A stretch of 64,000 nt of DNA from Madurella fahalii (taxonomy: Eukaryota; Ascomycota; Sordariomycetes; Sordariales), in the NCBI GenBank assembly GCA_029876055.1, contig CM056874.1, forward strand, positions 868,001-932,000, in the 5' to 3' direction. The position numbers and the translations under genes are program-made. Positions 11,563 to 23,394 of the stretch are shown piece by piece (the stretch's first letter is position 1; the number at the start of each line of letters is the position of its first letter). Below the pieces are notes generated by a model. That model had not been told where the DNA came from. It saw nothing but the letters and a program-made list of their open reading frames with translations, and searched no databases.

Positions 11563-13146
11563 TAAAACCGAAAGGACATTCCGTATTGATGTTCCCAGGT
11601 ATCTTGGACATCTATTTCGCGTTTCTAGCCCCGGCACTGGAGTCTAGACGGCATTGCATTCACCCCGACGGTGGCGTGTTCGGATAGTTCGGGGTATTCT
11701 AACTGCGGATTTGTCGGTAGGATGTATAGCTGGTTTTGGCTGCGCAACAGAAATTAGGAGTCCGATACGGCGTAAGTATTTGTCGCAACATTATCTTATT
11801 GAGACCGGTCCGCTCATTTTTCTTAAAGCTTAGGGATATACATGAGGCGGCTATGTGATTCCGCGCCGCCACCTCCAATTGATTTCGCGGCCTGCATTGT
11901 CCGGGGCGTTTTGCTGAACACGCATCACTCACCATATGATCTGAACGCTTGGCCTCCCCCCACATCCAGACGCGATATTGAGCTGCAACCATCTCATCAA
12001 TTCCTCGTTCCAGCTGGGCTGCTTTTACAAACATCCCGGCTCTCGGTCATGGATGGTGTGTGTAAACACCAGAGTCAGGATTCGCAGGACAACCTCCTGG
12101 TCCTTGTCAAGTGACAAGGATTGCCTAGATCTCTCATCGGATCTTTCTGGGGAAGCATGTCTGCGCACGTCCCTGCTTGGACACCAAGTCGGGGGGGGGG
12201 GCAGCCATGCAACGTGATGCGATGCCCTCTGGTGCGACTGCGCACAGGCACTCCAACTGCCACACTCAATACCAAATCTGCGCCCTTGCCGCATATCCTT
12301 GAGAGACGCCGCTCGGTAGACTCCGATCGGCTCTCGCAGGAGCCCCAGTGATTTTGCTGGAAGATGCGAGATGAAGCCGGGGCTTTGGACAGTCGCTGCA
12401 TCCGTATCGAACTCTAGCGCTGGCTTGCCCCCTTGCTCCCATTTGACTCGATTTGCGGCGAAATTATCCGGTCAGCACCATGGACTACCAACAAATCTCA
12501 AACGCCAGCAGATATTTTCCGACCGCTGACAGCCGGCGGGACGTCGGGCACTTGTTTTTTGATGTTCCGGTTGGAAGTTTCTTTCATTTTTGAAAGGGGC
12601 CCGCTTGAAGCACGGAACGGACGCGGCTCGCTGCAAGGATCTGCCCTCCTGGAACATGTCAGTCAGAGTGTCAGCCTCCCTCCTCGTCTCATGTGGCACT
12701 TTACCCGCCACTGCAGGGCGCCTTCTGCGCTGGCCCAGCCACGGGCTGAATGGCATTGTCTGTCCTTTTGGCGCGCATTCCAAAACAACATCGCCCGGCT
12801 CTTGTTAAGCACGCAGTCGATCAGGTCCGGCGTGCAGCGAGTGATGCTCTGGGCGATATGCGTCGCTCGCTGCCCGCCTCTCAAGCCGATGGCCTGAGCC
12901 ATTGGCGATGTCCCTGCGGCAACGCGGCAAGCGTCCGTATAAGGGCGCGCGGGTCGTCCACTGCTACTCCTGCCGTGTTCGGTTGTTCTTCTTTGGCTTC
13001 TTCTTTCTGTGAAACTTACAGTCCGCTGTGTGGCCTCCTCTTTCTCGTAATGTCTGCTGTTTAGTTTACCCGACGAGTATCGCGACCATCGTTTACCCCT
13101 ATCCTCCTAACTCGCCATCCACACCAATACTAGCAGGTGCGGGCCG
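11563..13146. other. Intergenic, no supported gene
   Basis: About 1.6 kb. It contains an 11-base G run at 12191-12201. Open frames around 12430-12900 on both strands have no recognisable domain. The last 150 bp is pyrimidine-rich, with CTAAC at 13107 and TAGCAG just before the next ATG, so it may contain an unrecognised first intron of the PAN-domain gene. Confidence 0.5.
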
Positions 13147-14640
13147 ATGATGTTACCGCGGGGATTGCTGGCTGTTGAGAGGGCGAGGGTGCATCGGAGA
13201 CAGAACATAGCACCCTGTCCGCGCGGGAACGGGACTACGATTGGCACTTTCCAAGAATTCACGGTGCTGTGCAACACGAATCTTGAGGGAGATGTCCTTG
13301 ACCGACTCGATGCCTTCGACTTTACGGCTTGTGTCGACCTCTGCTCGTCGTTCCACCCAAAATGCGAGGGCGCTTCCTTCGATGGTTCGCGTTGCACGTT
13401 GAGGGCAGGGATACGACCTGAGGAGCAGCGCCGTTCCAGGAGGACTGAGTCCGCCATCGGCAGTTTCCCGGGCGCATCTTCCAACTGCGTGACGCTCTCT
13501 GGGGATCAGCAGGCTCTTGGAACCAGCTTCACGCCGATGTGCGGCTTCATCATCGCGGGAAATGACATCGTCCAGAATTTTGCACCCACTTTCCAGGACT
13601 GCCTGGGCCAGTGCGCGGCAACGTCGGGTTGCGCAGCCCTGTCGTTTGACCCCAGCCAGGACCTCGGATTCAAGAATTGCTACCTCAAAACAGCTGTGGC
13701 CAACCCAAACGACATCGCAGCAGACCAACGGACTGACTCGGCGATGGTGGTCAACGCGGCTGAAAACCCCCCTAATGACCCTCCACCGGCTTCTTCCGCA
13801 GGGCCGGGAGTAGTTCCCGGTCCTGTAGCGCCCCCGACCGACCCAGGGGTATCCACCATCCCTGTTCCGCCTCCCTCCTCTACCCCCACGGCTGGCGCTG
13901 GCAACGGTGTCGTATTTTTCACTCCCCCAGCCGGCAGCTCCGCAACTGAGCCTGCGCCTCCCGCTGCGTCGACCGTAGCACCAGCGCCAGACTCATCCCC
14001 AACGCCAACTGACGCCGTGACCACGCCGTCTTCCTCTGTCGTGATAGGAGCCCCGCCATTCTTCTTCCCAAGCGCCGGTACCACCCCAGCGTCTTCCGAC
14101 CAGGCTGCACCCGAAACGGCTGGTCAAGACTCGGGTGACGCGACATCAACTAATGCATGGATCGCTGCGCCGGTGGTGGGCAGCATAGCTGCCATCGCTC
14201 TGATCGCGGTTACCTTTACCATGCTCAAGCGGCGTCGTCGCGGAAACGGGGATGGAGGTAGAAAGATACCGGACATCTCACGACCATGGCCAATATCGAG
14301 TCTGTTCACTTCCTGGTTGCCGGGCTCGTCTTCGTCACGGGGGTCACGGGGCGATAGCGGAGGTAGCAGCAGGAAGATGACGGGGATGGGCAACTTCTCC
14401 GTGGTCAACTCTCGGCAACAGGGTACAGAATCCAGGGCTAGTGTCCGGGATAGTGTGGCCGGATTCCTGACCGGGAGGCCGGCGGGGATGGAGAGGCTAG
14501 AGGACATAGAGGAGGGGGACGGTAGGGGAGGTGCGGAGGAGGCGAGGGAGAAGAAGGATACGCCGGTGTATGAGGTTAAGAACGGGAGAGTGGAGCTGCG
14601 GAACAGTCTCAACGGGTTGGGGCAGAATAGATGGTCGTAG
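13147..14640 (+). CDS. PAN/apple-domain single-pass membrane protein
   Basis: Single exon as modelled, 497 aa. Residues about 24-90 and 112-185 are two PAN/apple-like modules with paired cysteines (C-V-D-L-C, later D-C-L-G-Q-C and C-A-A-L-S-F), a fold used for carbohydrate or protein binding outside the cell. A long Pro/Ser/Thr-rich linker (about 200-335) suggests a heavily O-glycosylated stalk. One TM helix lies near residues 336-360, stopped by K-R-R-R-R, followed by a Ser- and Gly-rich cytosolic tail. The modelled N-terminus is basic and lacks a normal signal peptide although the topology requires one. An upstream in-frame stop at 13108 and a plausible acceptor (TAGCAG at 13131-13136) suggest that a short signal-peptide exon lies upstream. 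Function beyond a cell-surface protein is unknown. Confidence 0.7.
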   Translation: MMLPRGLLAVERARVHRRQNIAPCPRGNGTTIGTFQEFTVLCNTNLEGDVLDRLDAFDFTACVDLCSSFHPKCEGASFDGSRCTLRAGIRPEEQRRSRRTESAIGSFPGASSNCVTLSGDQQALGTSFTPMCGFIIAGNDIVQNFAPTFQDCLGQCAATSGCAALSFDPSQDLGFKNCYLKTAVANPNDIAADQRTDSAMVVNAAENPPNDPPPASSAGPGVVPGPVAPPTDPGVSTIPVPPPSSTPTAGAGNGVVFFTPPAGSSATEPAPPAASTVAPAPDSSPTPTDAVTTPSSSVVIGAPPFFFPSAGTTPASSDQAAPETAGQDSGDATSTNAWIAAPVVGSIAAIALIAVTFTMLKRRRRGNGDGGRKIPDISRPWPISSLFTSWLPGSSSSRGSRGDSGGSSRKMTGMGNFSVVNSRQQGTESRASVRDSVAGFLTGRPAGMERLEDIEEGDGRGGAEEAREKKDTPVYEVKNGRVELRNSLNGLGQNRWS

Positions 14641-15360
14641 ATGGTTGGAAGTAGTAACCCCCCATCGTCAAGGGGCTGTGGGCACACACGGGGGAGATTT
14701 TTCAACTCGGAGTTTGGAGGGGCAGCGCCAGGATACCACTACACTGTATTTGATTATTTTTATTCGTCTGGAGTTTTGTAGACATACCATTACCTTAGTA
14801 ATATTTTCGGGTTCTTCTTCACCTTAGCTTACGACCTGGGGTTCTGTGGTCGGCGTCGATGTGGTCAGCTTCAAAGGGTCCACAGCACTGGCACCGTGCC
14901 ACCCGCCCCTGGAACCCCTGCCCCTACAAGTCGCTGCACGGTCAGATTCTGGGGCGCGTTGGCTGCGCTGAGGCTCCGATTGGTTCCCTTCGGGCCCAGC
15001 GGAGGACATGGGTCGTGATCGATGTGTCATGCCGGCGATGAATGACACCTCGCCCGCACCTCTCTCACCTCGACTTTTCCTCGGCGTTGGTCGCAGTATC
15101 GAGACTGGGAGGAGATTGAGGGCTTCGCGTCATTCACCTTGTCTTATTGTCTTCCTTGATCGGTATTCTATAAATCTCGTTGCTCGTCCTGTTCCAAGGC
15201 CAGCGAGAAGCCAAGGTTCCACTTCAAAGGTCGGCAGGCCGTGGAGGCTCGTTCGCCACTCAACGCGCTCGTAACTCTCACGTCTCTGTAACTGCGCCAA
15301 TTTTTGCGCGCGTCCTTTGCCCGCACGTCCTGCATCCAACTGGGAAGAAATCACAACCCA
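14641..15360. other. Intergenic between two plus-strand genes
   Basis: 3' region of the PAN-domain gene and promoter/5' UTR of the R3H gene. The frame of the R3H gene is open upstream to 15304 but only with a TTG. No other feature seen. Confidence 0.5.
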
Positions 15361-16955
15361 ATGGCTGTCACTCGCATCCCGATGTCCCCCGATGGGGAGG
15401 GCGACGAACACCAGCAGCCTCAACAGCCGCAGCCGGCGCACCCTCCTCACGCGCTGCACCAGCATTCCCTTTCCAATGCCTCGACCGCGACCGTCGATAT
15501 CGAGGCGTGGACCGTCGCCGCGCTCGAATCGCTGAGCATTGCGCCCATTGCTCGAGGCACGGGCAATGCGCTGTCGATCCCGCTCGATGGCAACCAGGCC
15601 AATGCCCGCGACAAGATGGCGGACGGGAACGACGAGGCGGCGGCGGCGGCTGCGGCTGCCGCCCAGATGAAGCTGCGCGGCGTCGCCTTCGCTGACGAAG
15701 CCGCCTACGGCGCGAGCATCACCCCTCCGCGCCGGCCCCCTTCGCGCCGCGATAGCATGAGGAAGCGCGAGGCGCTGCTCAAGGGCAAAGAGGGCAGCCG
15801 GCAGCGGAGGCGGTGGGAGAACGGTAATCAGCCCTCCCTTCCCCTTCCCCTTCCCCTTCCCTTTCCCCTTCTCCACCCCCCACCCCCCCAACCTACGTAA
15901 ACCCGTGCGTGCGTAGATGTGTTACATACCAAGACGGCGAGCCGCTAACCACAAGCCGACCCTCCCCACGGCGCCGCCCGCAACCGCAGACCGCCTACTC
16001 CACGTCCCCAACGTCCAACCGCCGCTCCCCTCCGACTGGCAGGTCCGCCCGACCTACCCCGTCCACGGGACCATCCCCTACCAGCTGGCGCAGTACTGGG
16101 ACAAGGGCCTGCGCGACCGCGCCGAGGAGCGCAAGGCCGCGTTCGCCGCGCACCGCAGGTCGACCACCGCCGCCACCACCGCCGGCGGCGGCGGCGACAC
16201 GACTGCCTCCCAGCTACCCGAGGTGGGCCACGTGCCGCGCGACCTGCGCAACACGGCCAAGCGCACGCCCGCCGTCAAGTCGTGGCTGAAGGTGCTCGAG
16301 GAGCCGGTGCGGCAGTTTGTGGTGGAGCGGGGGCTCGCCGCGGCGATGCCCGTACGGGACGGCGAGGGCAGCGGTGATGAGTCGACGGACCCGGAAGACG
16401 AAGAGATTGTGTTTGTGGGGCGCAACGGGCGGATGCGGGACGGCAAGCCGCTGCAAGACTGGAAGAAGGCGGCGGCGACTAGGAAGCAGAAGAAGGGGAC
16501 GGAGACCGTGGAGGAGCGGGGGATGGTGCTGGATACCAGAGAGGATGATGCCGGGGGGGCGTTCAAGTGCGTTTTCTTTTCTCCTCCTTTCTCTTTTACC
16601 TTCCCCATTATTTTCTACTTTCCCCGGTTTTGTTTTGCTATTTCCTCTCATCCTATTTTTCTTTCGTTCTTTTTTTTTTTTTCTTTCCCTTTCCCTTTTG
16701 GCTCTTCCTCGTCGTGGGTGCGGTTGCTTATACACGAGTGTGTGTTTTACACACTCTCCTCACAGGCGCTGGCTTACCCACTCCATCTCGGACTACTACG
16801 GCCTCGACTCCAAGTCGGTCATGGTTGGCAACCCCGCGCGGCGGGTCGTCTATGTCGGCGTCAAGCAGAAGCAGACGCAGAAGCAGAAGCCGGGCACGCG
16901 CCACAAGCCGCCCAGTCGGCCTGTCCTGCCGCCGCCGCTGTGGGAGATGTTTTGA
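15361..16955 (+). CDS. R3H-domain protein with R3H-associated N-terminal domain
   Basis: Three exons, 15361-15823, 15990-16566 and 16766-16955; predicted 409 aa. The first junction restores R-R-R-W-E-N-D-R-L-L-H-V-P-N, typical of the R3H-associated N-terminal domain (PF13902), which continues through P-L-P-S-D-W-x-V-R-P-T-Y-P-V-H. The second junction rebuilds R-W-L-T-H, the R-x3-H signature of the R3H single-stranded nucleic-acid-binding fold, followed by V-V-Y-V-G. The helix before it (V-K-S-W-L-K-V-L-E-E-P-V-R-Q-F-V-V-E) also belongs to R3H. Intron 1 (166 nt) is pyrimidine-rich with a CCCCTT repeat; intron 2 (199 nt) is very T-rich. An acidic patch (D-P-E-D-E-E) and Ala/Gln-rich N-terminus are low complexity. 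Role is inferred as RNA or ssDNA binding; no pathway is evident from neighbours. Confidence 0.85.
15835..15875 (+). repeat. (CCCCTT)n pyrimidine repeat in intron 1 of R3H gene
   Basis: Six-base CCCCTT units in tandem with minor variation, lying wholly inside the first intron of the R3H gene. Confidence 0.8.
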
Positions 16956-17838
16956 AGGTGAAGGGGGCATGTGGTAACAGTGTGGTCCCGCACCAGCAGC
17001 AGCAAAAAGTGCTTGCTTGCTTGCTTGCGTTCTTGCATTGTACCGCATGACGGCATTGCAAATTGAGATTGAAGCATGTCTTGACGCATTCTTCCTTCGT
17101 TGGATATACATACACATACATACACGTACACATACACATGCATACACATACATACACACATAGAGCCTCCGAGTACGTACACATTCCGAAGGAAGGGGGG
17201 AATATGACACGCCCGGCCACATTCCTTGACTCGCGGCTCTTCAGATTCATTTCTCCTGCTATCCGTCTCACTGCATGGCTGGCTTATGACGAGTGCGTTG
17301 CATGTTGTCTGGACTCGGTGTGGGCAGACCGTCAGCGCTCGCAACGTATTTAACCGCATCTCCTTCAATCTCTTCGCAAGGCAGTCCCTGCTTGCACGTC
17401 GCTCCTGATCGACATGATCTCCAAGCACGCACCAGGCTTTTCGAAGCGAACGGCATCAGCAGTCGTTTCAACCTGCCGTTCTTATGAACAATGTCTAAGC
17501 GAACATTGTGCCAGTCTCAGGCTGGCGCTTCTGCGCGCTCCCTCCCAACTCTGCGCCGATGCATTGGGTGGACCCCTTCGCCAACTAGCCGTCCGGTCGG
17601 CTTCCCATTAGATTTTGACAAGTGATGTGGTCTATGGGTTGGAGAAATCGTGGCGGTATCTCGTGTATTACATCGCTTATTGACAATCACGTCGTTGAGC
17701 AACCTAAGGGCTTGCACAGTAAAAGAGAAAAATATACACTCCATTCCAGTCATCTCGTAAACTCCGAGCCCGTACACACATGTTCATTCCAGCTCATCCA
17801 CTCTCTTCTCATCGTCATCATTCTCAAAACCCATTCCC
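16956..17838. other. Convergent intergenic region with microsatellite
   Basis: 3' sides of the R3H gene (+) and the secreted Ala-rich gene (-). Holds a TTGC tandem near 17010-17027 and the TACA-type microsatellite listed separately. No gene supported. Confidence 0.55.
17104..17163. repeat. (ACATAC)n-like microsatellite
   Basis: About 60 bp of alternating TACA/CATA units (ACATACACATACATACACG and variants). It produces false His/Thr/Tyr-rich and Val/Cys-rich frames. Confidence 0.9.
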
Positions 17839-19376
17839 CTAAGCCGACACTCCCAACGCCGCGTTAAACGCGTCGGCTGCAGCCTGTCCACTGGCGGCCT
17901 GGGCGGCCTGGGCACCCGCCTCGCAAGCCTGCACCGTCGCCTCGTCGGCATCGCACGAGCTCTGCAGCCGCTGGCACGTAAAGTCGGCAATGATCCGGAT
18001 AGCCTGCGCCGAGCCGTGGTTGAAGTCTGCCGTGTTCACATTCTGGAAGCTCGCTTCCGTGCGCCCATCCAAGCCCACGGCGAACTGAATGGCCGGGTTC
18101 CCGCAGTTGCCAAAGTTGAGCGCACCAGCCTGGCGACGGGCGCTAGGAGCCGTGCGGCGGAGTCTCCGGAGGTTATTAGTGGAGCGGCACTCGTCGGCCT
18201 GGGCCTCGCACTGCTGGGTGCCGCCCTCGAGCTGGCCGGCGTTGGCGGCATTGGCGCAGGCGTTCTTCTGCACGTCGCACGAGCGCGAGAGAGCGGCTTG
18301 CAGACCCTGGAAGGTGGCTGAGCCAACCGAGAAGGGGCGGTCCGAACCGGCGGTGCTGATCACTGGGGGTGGCGGGCCACCAAGGGAACCGGTGAAAGCT
18401 TGCACGTTGACGGTACCAGTGGCGGTTTCGTTGGAGTCTTCAGAGGCAGTGTCGTCGCCGACGACAACGTTGCAGGCTGGTTTCCGTAGTTAGAAAATGG
18501 ACTTCAACTTTGCTTCGGGGGGGCCGGGGTGCCTTCGTGAAACTTACCAGCATCCTCACCAGCATCAGCACCAGCACCAGCATCAGCACCAGCATCAGCA
18601 CCAGCACCAGCATCAGCACCAGCACCAGCATCAGCGCCAACAGCAACGCCAGCCACGGCAGCCAGGATTTCGTCCTCGCTGACGGCCGGTGTCAGAAGGC
18701 CCAAGGTGTTGATGCAGCCGGCGGCGTCAGTCTCGTCGTTGCAGGTGTTGCCAGCAGCAGTCGGGTCGCCGATCTTTAAAAGATATGTCAGCATCTGCTG
18801 GTGTTATGTTGATCCAGGACCACTCACCTCGCCTGGCGGGAAAGTGGCGCTCAGGAGAGCAAGAAGAGGGTCGGCACCGATCGAAGCCAGAGACTTGGCA
18901 ACTTCCAACTCGATGGCGGCATTGTTGACGGCCTCGGGAGAGGCAGGATCCTGGTGCTGCTGGATGTTCGCAATCTCGGGGTTGACGGCCACCTCGTCAC
19001 AGAGCACGCTCGCCAAGCCGACCTGAACCGTGTTTTTCTCAAGAGCACGGAACAGGATGGCGTTCGCCATGAGGTCAAGATCACCGGCGGCCTTGGCGTT
19101 CGTGAAGGCCTGGTCGGCAACGATCTGCTGCAGGCAGTCCAGATTCTCGACCTCTGGAGCGCCGGTGGCAGCCGCGGCGTTGCCCAGGAGAGCGAACACC
19201 GCATCGACGATGTTGAGGGGGTTGTTCAGCTGGAGGGCCACGTTGGTAGCGTTCAGTATGGGCTCATGCGAGTGCTCCTGGGGCACCTCGCGCTTCATCA
19301 TCTTGCCCGAGTATTCGGGCACCTCACGGGCCGAGGCAAGACCCGCAAGGGCAACCAGCGCAGCTTCGTACTTCAT
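17839..19376 (-). CDS. Secreted alanine-rich protein with Ala-Gly-Ala-Asp repeat
   Basis: Exons 19376-18828, 18773-18548 and 18476-17839; introns of 54 nt (GTGAGT...AAAG) and 71 nt (GTAAGT, branch CTAAC, ...CCAG). Predicted 470 aa. The N-terminus M-K-Y-E-A-A-L-V-A-L-A-G-L-A-S-A is a good signal peptide, followed by K-M-M-K-R, a possible Kex2-type site. Residues about 30-185 are helical and hydrophobic-patterned. Next is a short Cys-containing motif (T-A-A-G-N-T-C-N-D-E-T-D-A-A-G-C) created exactly by the first splice. A tract of A-G-A-D units follows (about 227-259), then a Cys-containing Ala/Gln-rich C-terminal domain. It has no TM helix or GPI signal. I know no function for this protein; the motif around the splice resembles conserved fungal secreted proteins of unknown role. 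Secretion to wall or medium is inferred. Confidence 0.75.
18548..18645 (-). repeat. Coding hexanucleotide repeat (AGCACC/AGCATC)
   Basis: Tandem CAGCACCAGCAT units on the plus strand, read on the minus strand as Ala-Gly-Ala-Asp repeats of the secreted protein. The unit is a multiple of three, so length change keeps the frame. Confidence 0.9.
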
Positions 19377-20764
19377 GATTCGTAATCTTCGTGACACTTA
19401 GCGATCGACGCAGTGAAGACAGTAGTGGAGACAAAAAAAGGAGGCCCGGCCTGTTGAAGCGAAAATTAAACCAAAAGAGTGTAAAGAAAAGCAAAGTTCG
19501 CAGAACTAAGAGAAGGAACCGAAGACGGAAGGAGCGTGGAGAAGAAAGAAGCACAAGACGGCATCACGGTGCGAGTTGGGAAGCTCTTATACGAGACATG
19601 ATTGCTCACAAACAGCAGCGTCCAGGAAGATCGGACTGGGTGTGCCGTCTCATGATGGACATGGATCCTGGGATCCCCCGCTGCTCGCGAACAACCCAAG
19701 TACCAGCGATCAGAAGAGACGGCAGAGACGGTGGCAAGGCTGTCCCTGTTGATGCGGCGTGTGCGAGCCGCTGCCCTGGAAAGCGTCATCGGCTATGCTG
19801 GACTCCGGAACGAGACGGCTCATCAAGGGTCGTCCCAACATGCTCGATCGGACGGGTTGGGTGCTGGTAGGGGCTGGTCTTTGCGGGGGAGAACCCTGTT
19901 GCCGCCGATTGCGTGTGGCAGGTCCACGTCTGAGAGTCTTAGCGAGGTGTTGCGCATCCCGTTTGGAGAGCCGCCTGCTTTGACCTTCTTGGCGAGGCCT
20001 CGCTCGAGGAATCCCGGTACCCAAAGCGGAGATGGTACCAAAGTCAAAGCTGCGATGGCATCCGAAACAGTCCGCAGTGGCTCGCTCGGTGCGATGATGA
20101 AAAATAGCTCAACACTGCACTGGGTGCGCATGATGGTTGGGGAAGAGCGAGAGGCTATCTCAGAGAGCCCGACACTTATCGGTGCGAGGAGAGCTCGATC
20201 CAAATCGGGTAGTTGCCCTCTCTAGGGGAGGAAGGAGCCCCGCGCCGGAAGTTGGCCATCACAAGCAGCGCGTTTCACAGATTACGAGCCCTGCTGGATT
20301 GGGAAAGTTGGTTGTTCTTGAGACGACGTTGCTATGGCGGTTAAGATCTGATCAGACCGAACATGGCACATCGCCTGTCTCACCTGTTCTGGTGTTGTCA
20401 GCCAGGGACACAGGCCAAGGAGCCGCGTCTTGGTCAATGCACTGCGGTAAAGCTTCCCATTCGCCAATAACAAAAAAAAGGAAAAAAGAGGAACGGAACA
20501 GGGGATGGTCTCTGCTCTCTCCGTTTACTCCACTACCGAGGGGTGCGAACCCTGACGTCTTCTCTCCGTTCCGTTGCTCTCCCAAAAGAATTTACTGGGG
20601 TGACGTGGAAGGCATGCCCGCCCAAGTCGAGTATTTCGTCTCCATTGTCGCCCATTAATCCTTCATCACACTGTCTGGGCATCAATGCGCTAAACTTATC
20701 AAATCCAACATCTAATTAAGCAGCCAAAAAAAAAAAAAAAAAAAAAAAATATCGCCCACAGCAA
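19377..20764. other. Intergenic, promoter of secreted protein plus 3' region of GT90 gene
   Basis: No supported gene. The 200 bp next to 19376 is purine-rich on the plus strand (the CT-rich leader typical of strongly expressed fungal genes when read on the minus strand). An A24 run is listed separately. Confidence 0.5.
20726..20749. repeat. A24 homopolymer
   Basis: Twenty-four consecutive A residues, 15 bp downstream of the GT90 stop codon. No target-site duplication or retroposon body was found next to it. Confidence 0.95.
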
Positions 20765-23394
20765 TCAGCCCGCTGGCCGTTTCGGGTCTTGTAGCCTCGC
20801 CATTTCCAACAGCAACCGGTAGAGATAGATGGTCATATCAATGTCCCGAAACGCCATGGAAAACCATTCCCGTCCCTGCTGAGCGATCTCATTTGCCCTC
20901 TGTCGTCCGGCCTCGGTCGACGTGAGGTAAAAGACCAGCTCGGGAAGCTCCTCCATGCTCTGGCTGACCGGCACGTAGTGCACCCAGGGCACAAGGCGGT
21001 CGTCGTGCCATTCCCGTAGCAGCGTCTGCTTCAGCGGCACTGATCTCGACGCCAGCAGCTTGTAGTAGCGGCCGCTGATCCCATTTCCGTCGAGGTCAAA
21101 CACGAGCCGCGACCCAAGCGCTCGGTCCTTGTGTGCCCACGGTTTGACACGAAAGAAGGCTCTCTCGTCTCGGCAGTACTTTGGTAGGCACTGGAAGATT
21201 TTGGTAAAGGCAACGTCGAACAATCGCCCGTTTAGAAACCGCGAACCTTTGCGGCCCACTCCTCGGTCCGTCTCACGTAGGTAATAATTCTGCTGCCCCC
21301 CAAGATTCTGTGCCGACTGGACGAATCTCTGTCTCTGGTAGTGCCGCCACCGGTCATCCTTGGCAAAACCGCCAGTGGTTGAACCGGCCCAATACAGATT
21401 GTTTCGCTTCTGCTCCCATTCCATGTCTTGGGTCTCGTCGTAACGGAACTCAGATTCGATGTAAGCGGGGCTTGGGAATAGGAGATCGCCCATCGTCGAA
21501 GGTGCGCCGGCTGCAAACACCGGCACAAGGCCTTCAATCAGGCGAAATGATGTTGGGTTTATGAAGAGGCCGTGCATAGCGCGGTACTCGGGATGCTGGC
21601 ATAGGTCCATGGCCGTAGACCGGTCTGTGACGAATGGAAGCCCGAACGTCTCCACTGTGCTCCCGTTTGTTTCACCAAGCACACAGAACTTCGTAATTGC
21701 ACCCCAAGTCGGTTGCTCGGCTAGGTCCGTCACCTTGAACCGTCCTGCGCCGTCCTGTGAGCCTCCTTCTTGTGATGGCGGGGGGATCAGGACCCTTGGT
21801 TCATCGAGCTGGTTCACCAGAAAGCTGACGTCGGGAAGGATTCCACCTAGCTCCCGCAACAACTTGTTGAACAATAGTCCAATATGTCTGTCGAAAGTGC
21901 GGTGAGGGTGAGTACATATAGTCTCGGCGCGGCTGCTGGAGAAAGCACAGCTCCACAGTTCTATTTTGGGCGTGTGTTGCGCGTCTGTCATAATTCGGGC
22001 GACATCGTTACCACTGAGCTTTAAGAGCGGCGAGACGGTTTTGTATATGGTATCGAACTCGTCAATGATAGGCGACTGATGTGCTGCGGCAAACTCATAC
22101 CAGCCTTCGAAGCCTGGAGGCGGCTCTAGCCCATACCGACGACGATACTCTTGTTCCGCGGCTGTATAATTTTGCGATTGTCTTTGCAATTGCCGTTCAA
22201 AATTTTCCTTGGCGTCGCGGACAAGAGCTTCCACAGGATGATCCAGAGAATGACCGAAACTCGGTGGCGTTGAAGATTGCGCGAGTTTGATTGCGATAAT
22301 GTTTGCTAAGTAAGGGCCGGCGGAGAGAAGGATAAGAGCCCATAAGAATGATCTGCCTTTTGCTTGCCTCGGAAGCATGAGGATACTTTGAGCAAGTGCA
22401 AGACACGAAGCCACAACTGGCGACACAGCTTGAACCTCCAAGGTTTGGATGAATGGATCGATGCTGGCCATCATGCTGAAGGTTGCTATCGAAGTGGCAA
22501 TACACCAAGAAGTGTCTCGAGCCTACAGCCATGAGTCAGTACGGTATTTTTGGCAATGGCCCTCAGGGGATACCGACTGTTTGAATAGTGAAGTACCAAG
22601 ACAAGGCCTTAACTAAGCCTAGTAACAAGGTAGGTGCAATTATCCCGTTGCTCGGCAAACCGAATGTGAAAGTTTGCGCGGCGAGCGCGACGGTTAACAT
22701 GATCGTAACCCAAAGTGAAAGGGGAACAATAGCTTCATCGATATTAACAAGCGGAAGAAAGTGGGTGCCCTCGACGCTCCTGGGTATGAGGGAGATATAG
22801 ATAACTAGAAGCGCAGCAACCGGAACGGTTGATAGGGCTGTTTCTCTGAGGTTCCAGTCCGACAAGATAAAAACGGCAAAAACCGCGGCCAGGGTTGTAC
22901 CCCAGACCGAGTTGCTGAGGGAGGATAAGGACCAGGGATCCGATACTCGAGAGCCTCGTGACTCGGGCTGAAGTCGTTTCTCAGCTATTAGCAGAAGTGG
23001 AGTTAAGACTGGCTGCAAATGTCTTAGTTGAAAACACATCATGGTTCAGTTGCGCCGAGTTCCTTACAAGAAGTCGAATCGTGCCCAACTCGGCCCTGTA
23101 GCAGCAAGCCGCGGCAATGCCAGCGGCAACTAGCCATAACCCTCTTGAACGTGCGGGCTGGTATCCATGGTTGGTAGTACTACTTGAGAAAAGCACCCTT
23201 GATATGCTGCTGATACTAGTCGTTGAACGCTTTGTCACGGTGATCAGAGCCGGAAGTATCACCCAGCATAGCACCTCAGAGCTGACCTCGGAGTGTCTCG
23301 ACGAGAGGTGCTGCGTCAGCACGGTGCACAGCACCGCTGCGCCGGCGGATGCTGCAATCGGGTCGATCCATTGGAATCGTAGTCGTTTCCACAT
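20765..23394 (-). CDS. Multi-TM glycosyltransferase family 90 (CAP10-like)
   Basis: Exons 23394-23068, 23012-22574 and 22515-20765; predicted 838 aa. Intron 1 (55 nt) is phase 0; intron 2 (58 nt) is GTATCC...CGAG, chosen over a nearby TAG because only it keeps the GT90 frame. The N-terminal 340 residues contain about 9-11 hydrophobic helices. The C-terminal half carries GT90/CAP10 (PF05686) marks: Y-G-L-E-P-P-P-G-F-x-x-W near the domain start, Y-W-A-G-S-T-T-G-G, W-R-x-x-x-R-Q-R-F-V, and S-R-L-V-F-D-L-D-G-N-G-x-S-G-R-Y-Y-K-L-L-A-S followed by W-V-H-Y-V-P-V. Family members transfer xylose or glucose in the secretory pathway (Cryptococcus Cxt1/Cap10, animal POGLUT1). The polytopic N-terminus is typical of a fungal subgroup of unknown acceptor. 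Golgi/ER location and a wall- or glycolipid-related role are inferred. No sugar-gene cluster surrounds it. Confidence 0.85.

Noticed and set aside
16214..16735. Lys/Glu-rich minus-strand frame over the R3H intron
   Set aside because: Arises from the T-rich intron read backwards.
20726..20749. A24 run as the tail of a retroposon
   Set aside because: No target duplication, no open frame and no 3' element sequence next to it.
22197..22532. Alternative reading of the GT90 second junction using the TAG acceptor
   Set aside because: It leads into a frame that loses the GT90 domain; the CGAG acceptor keeps it.
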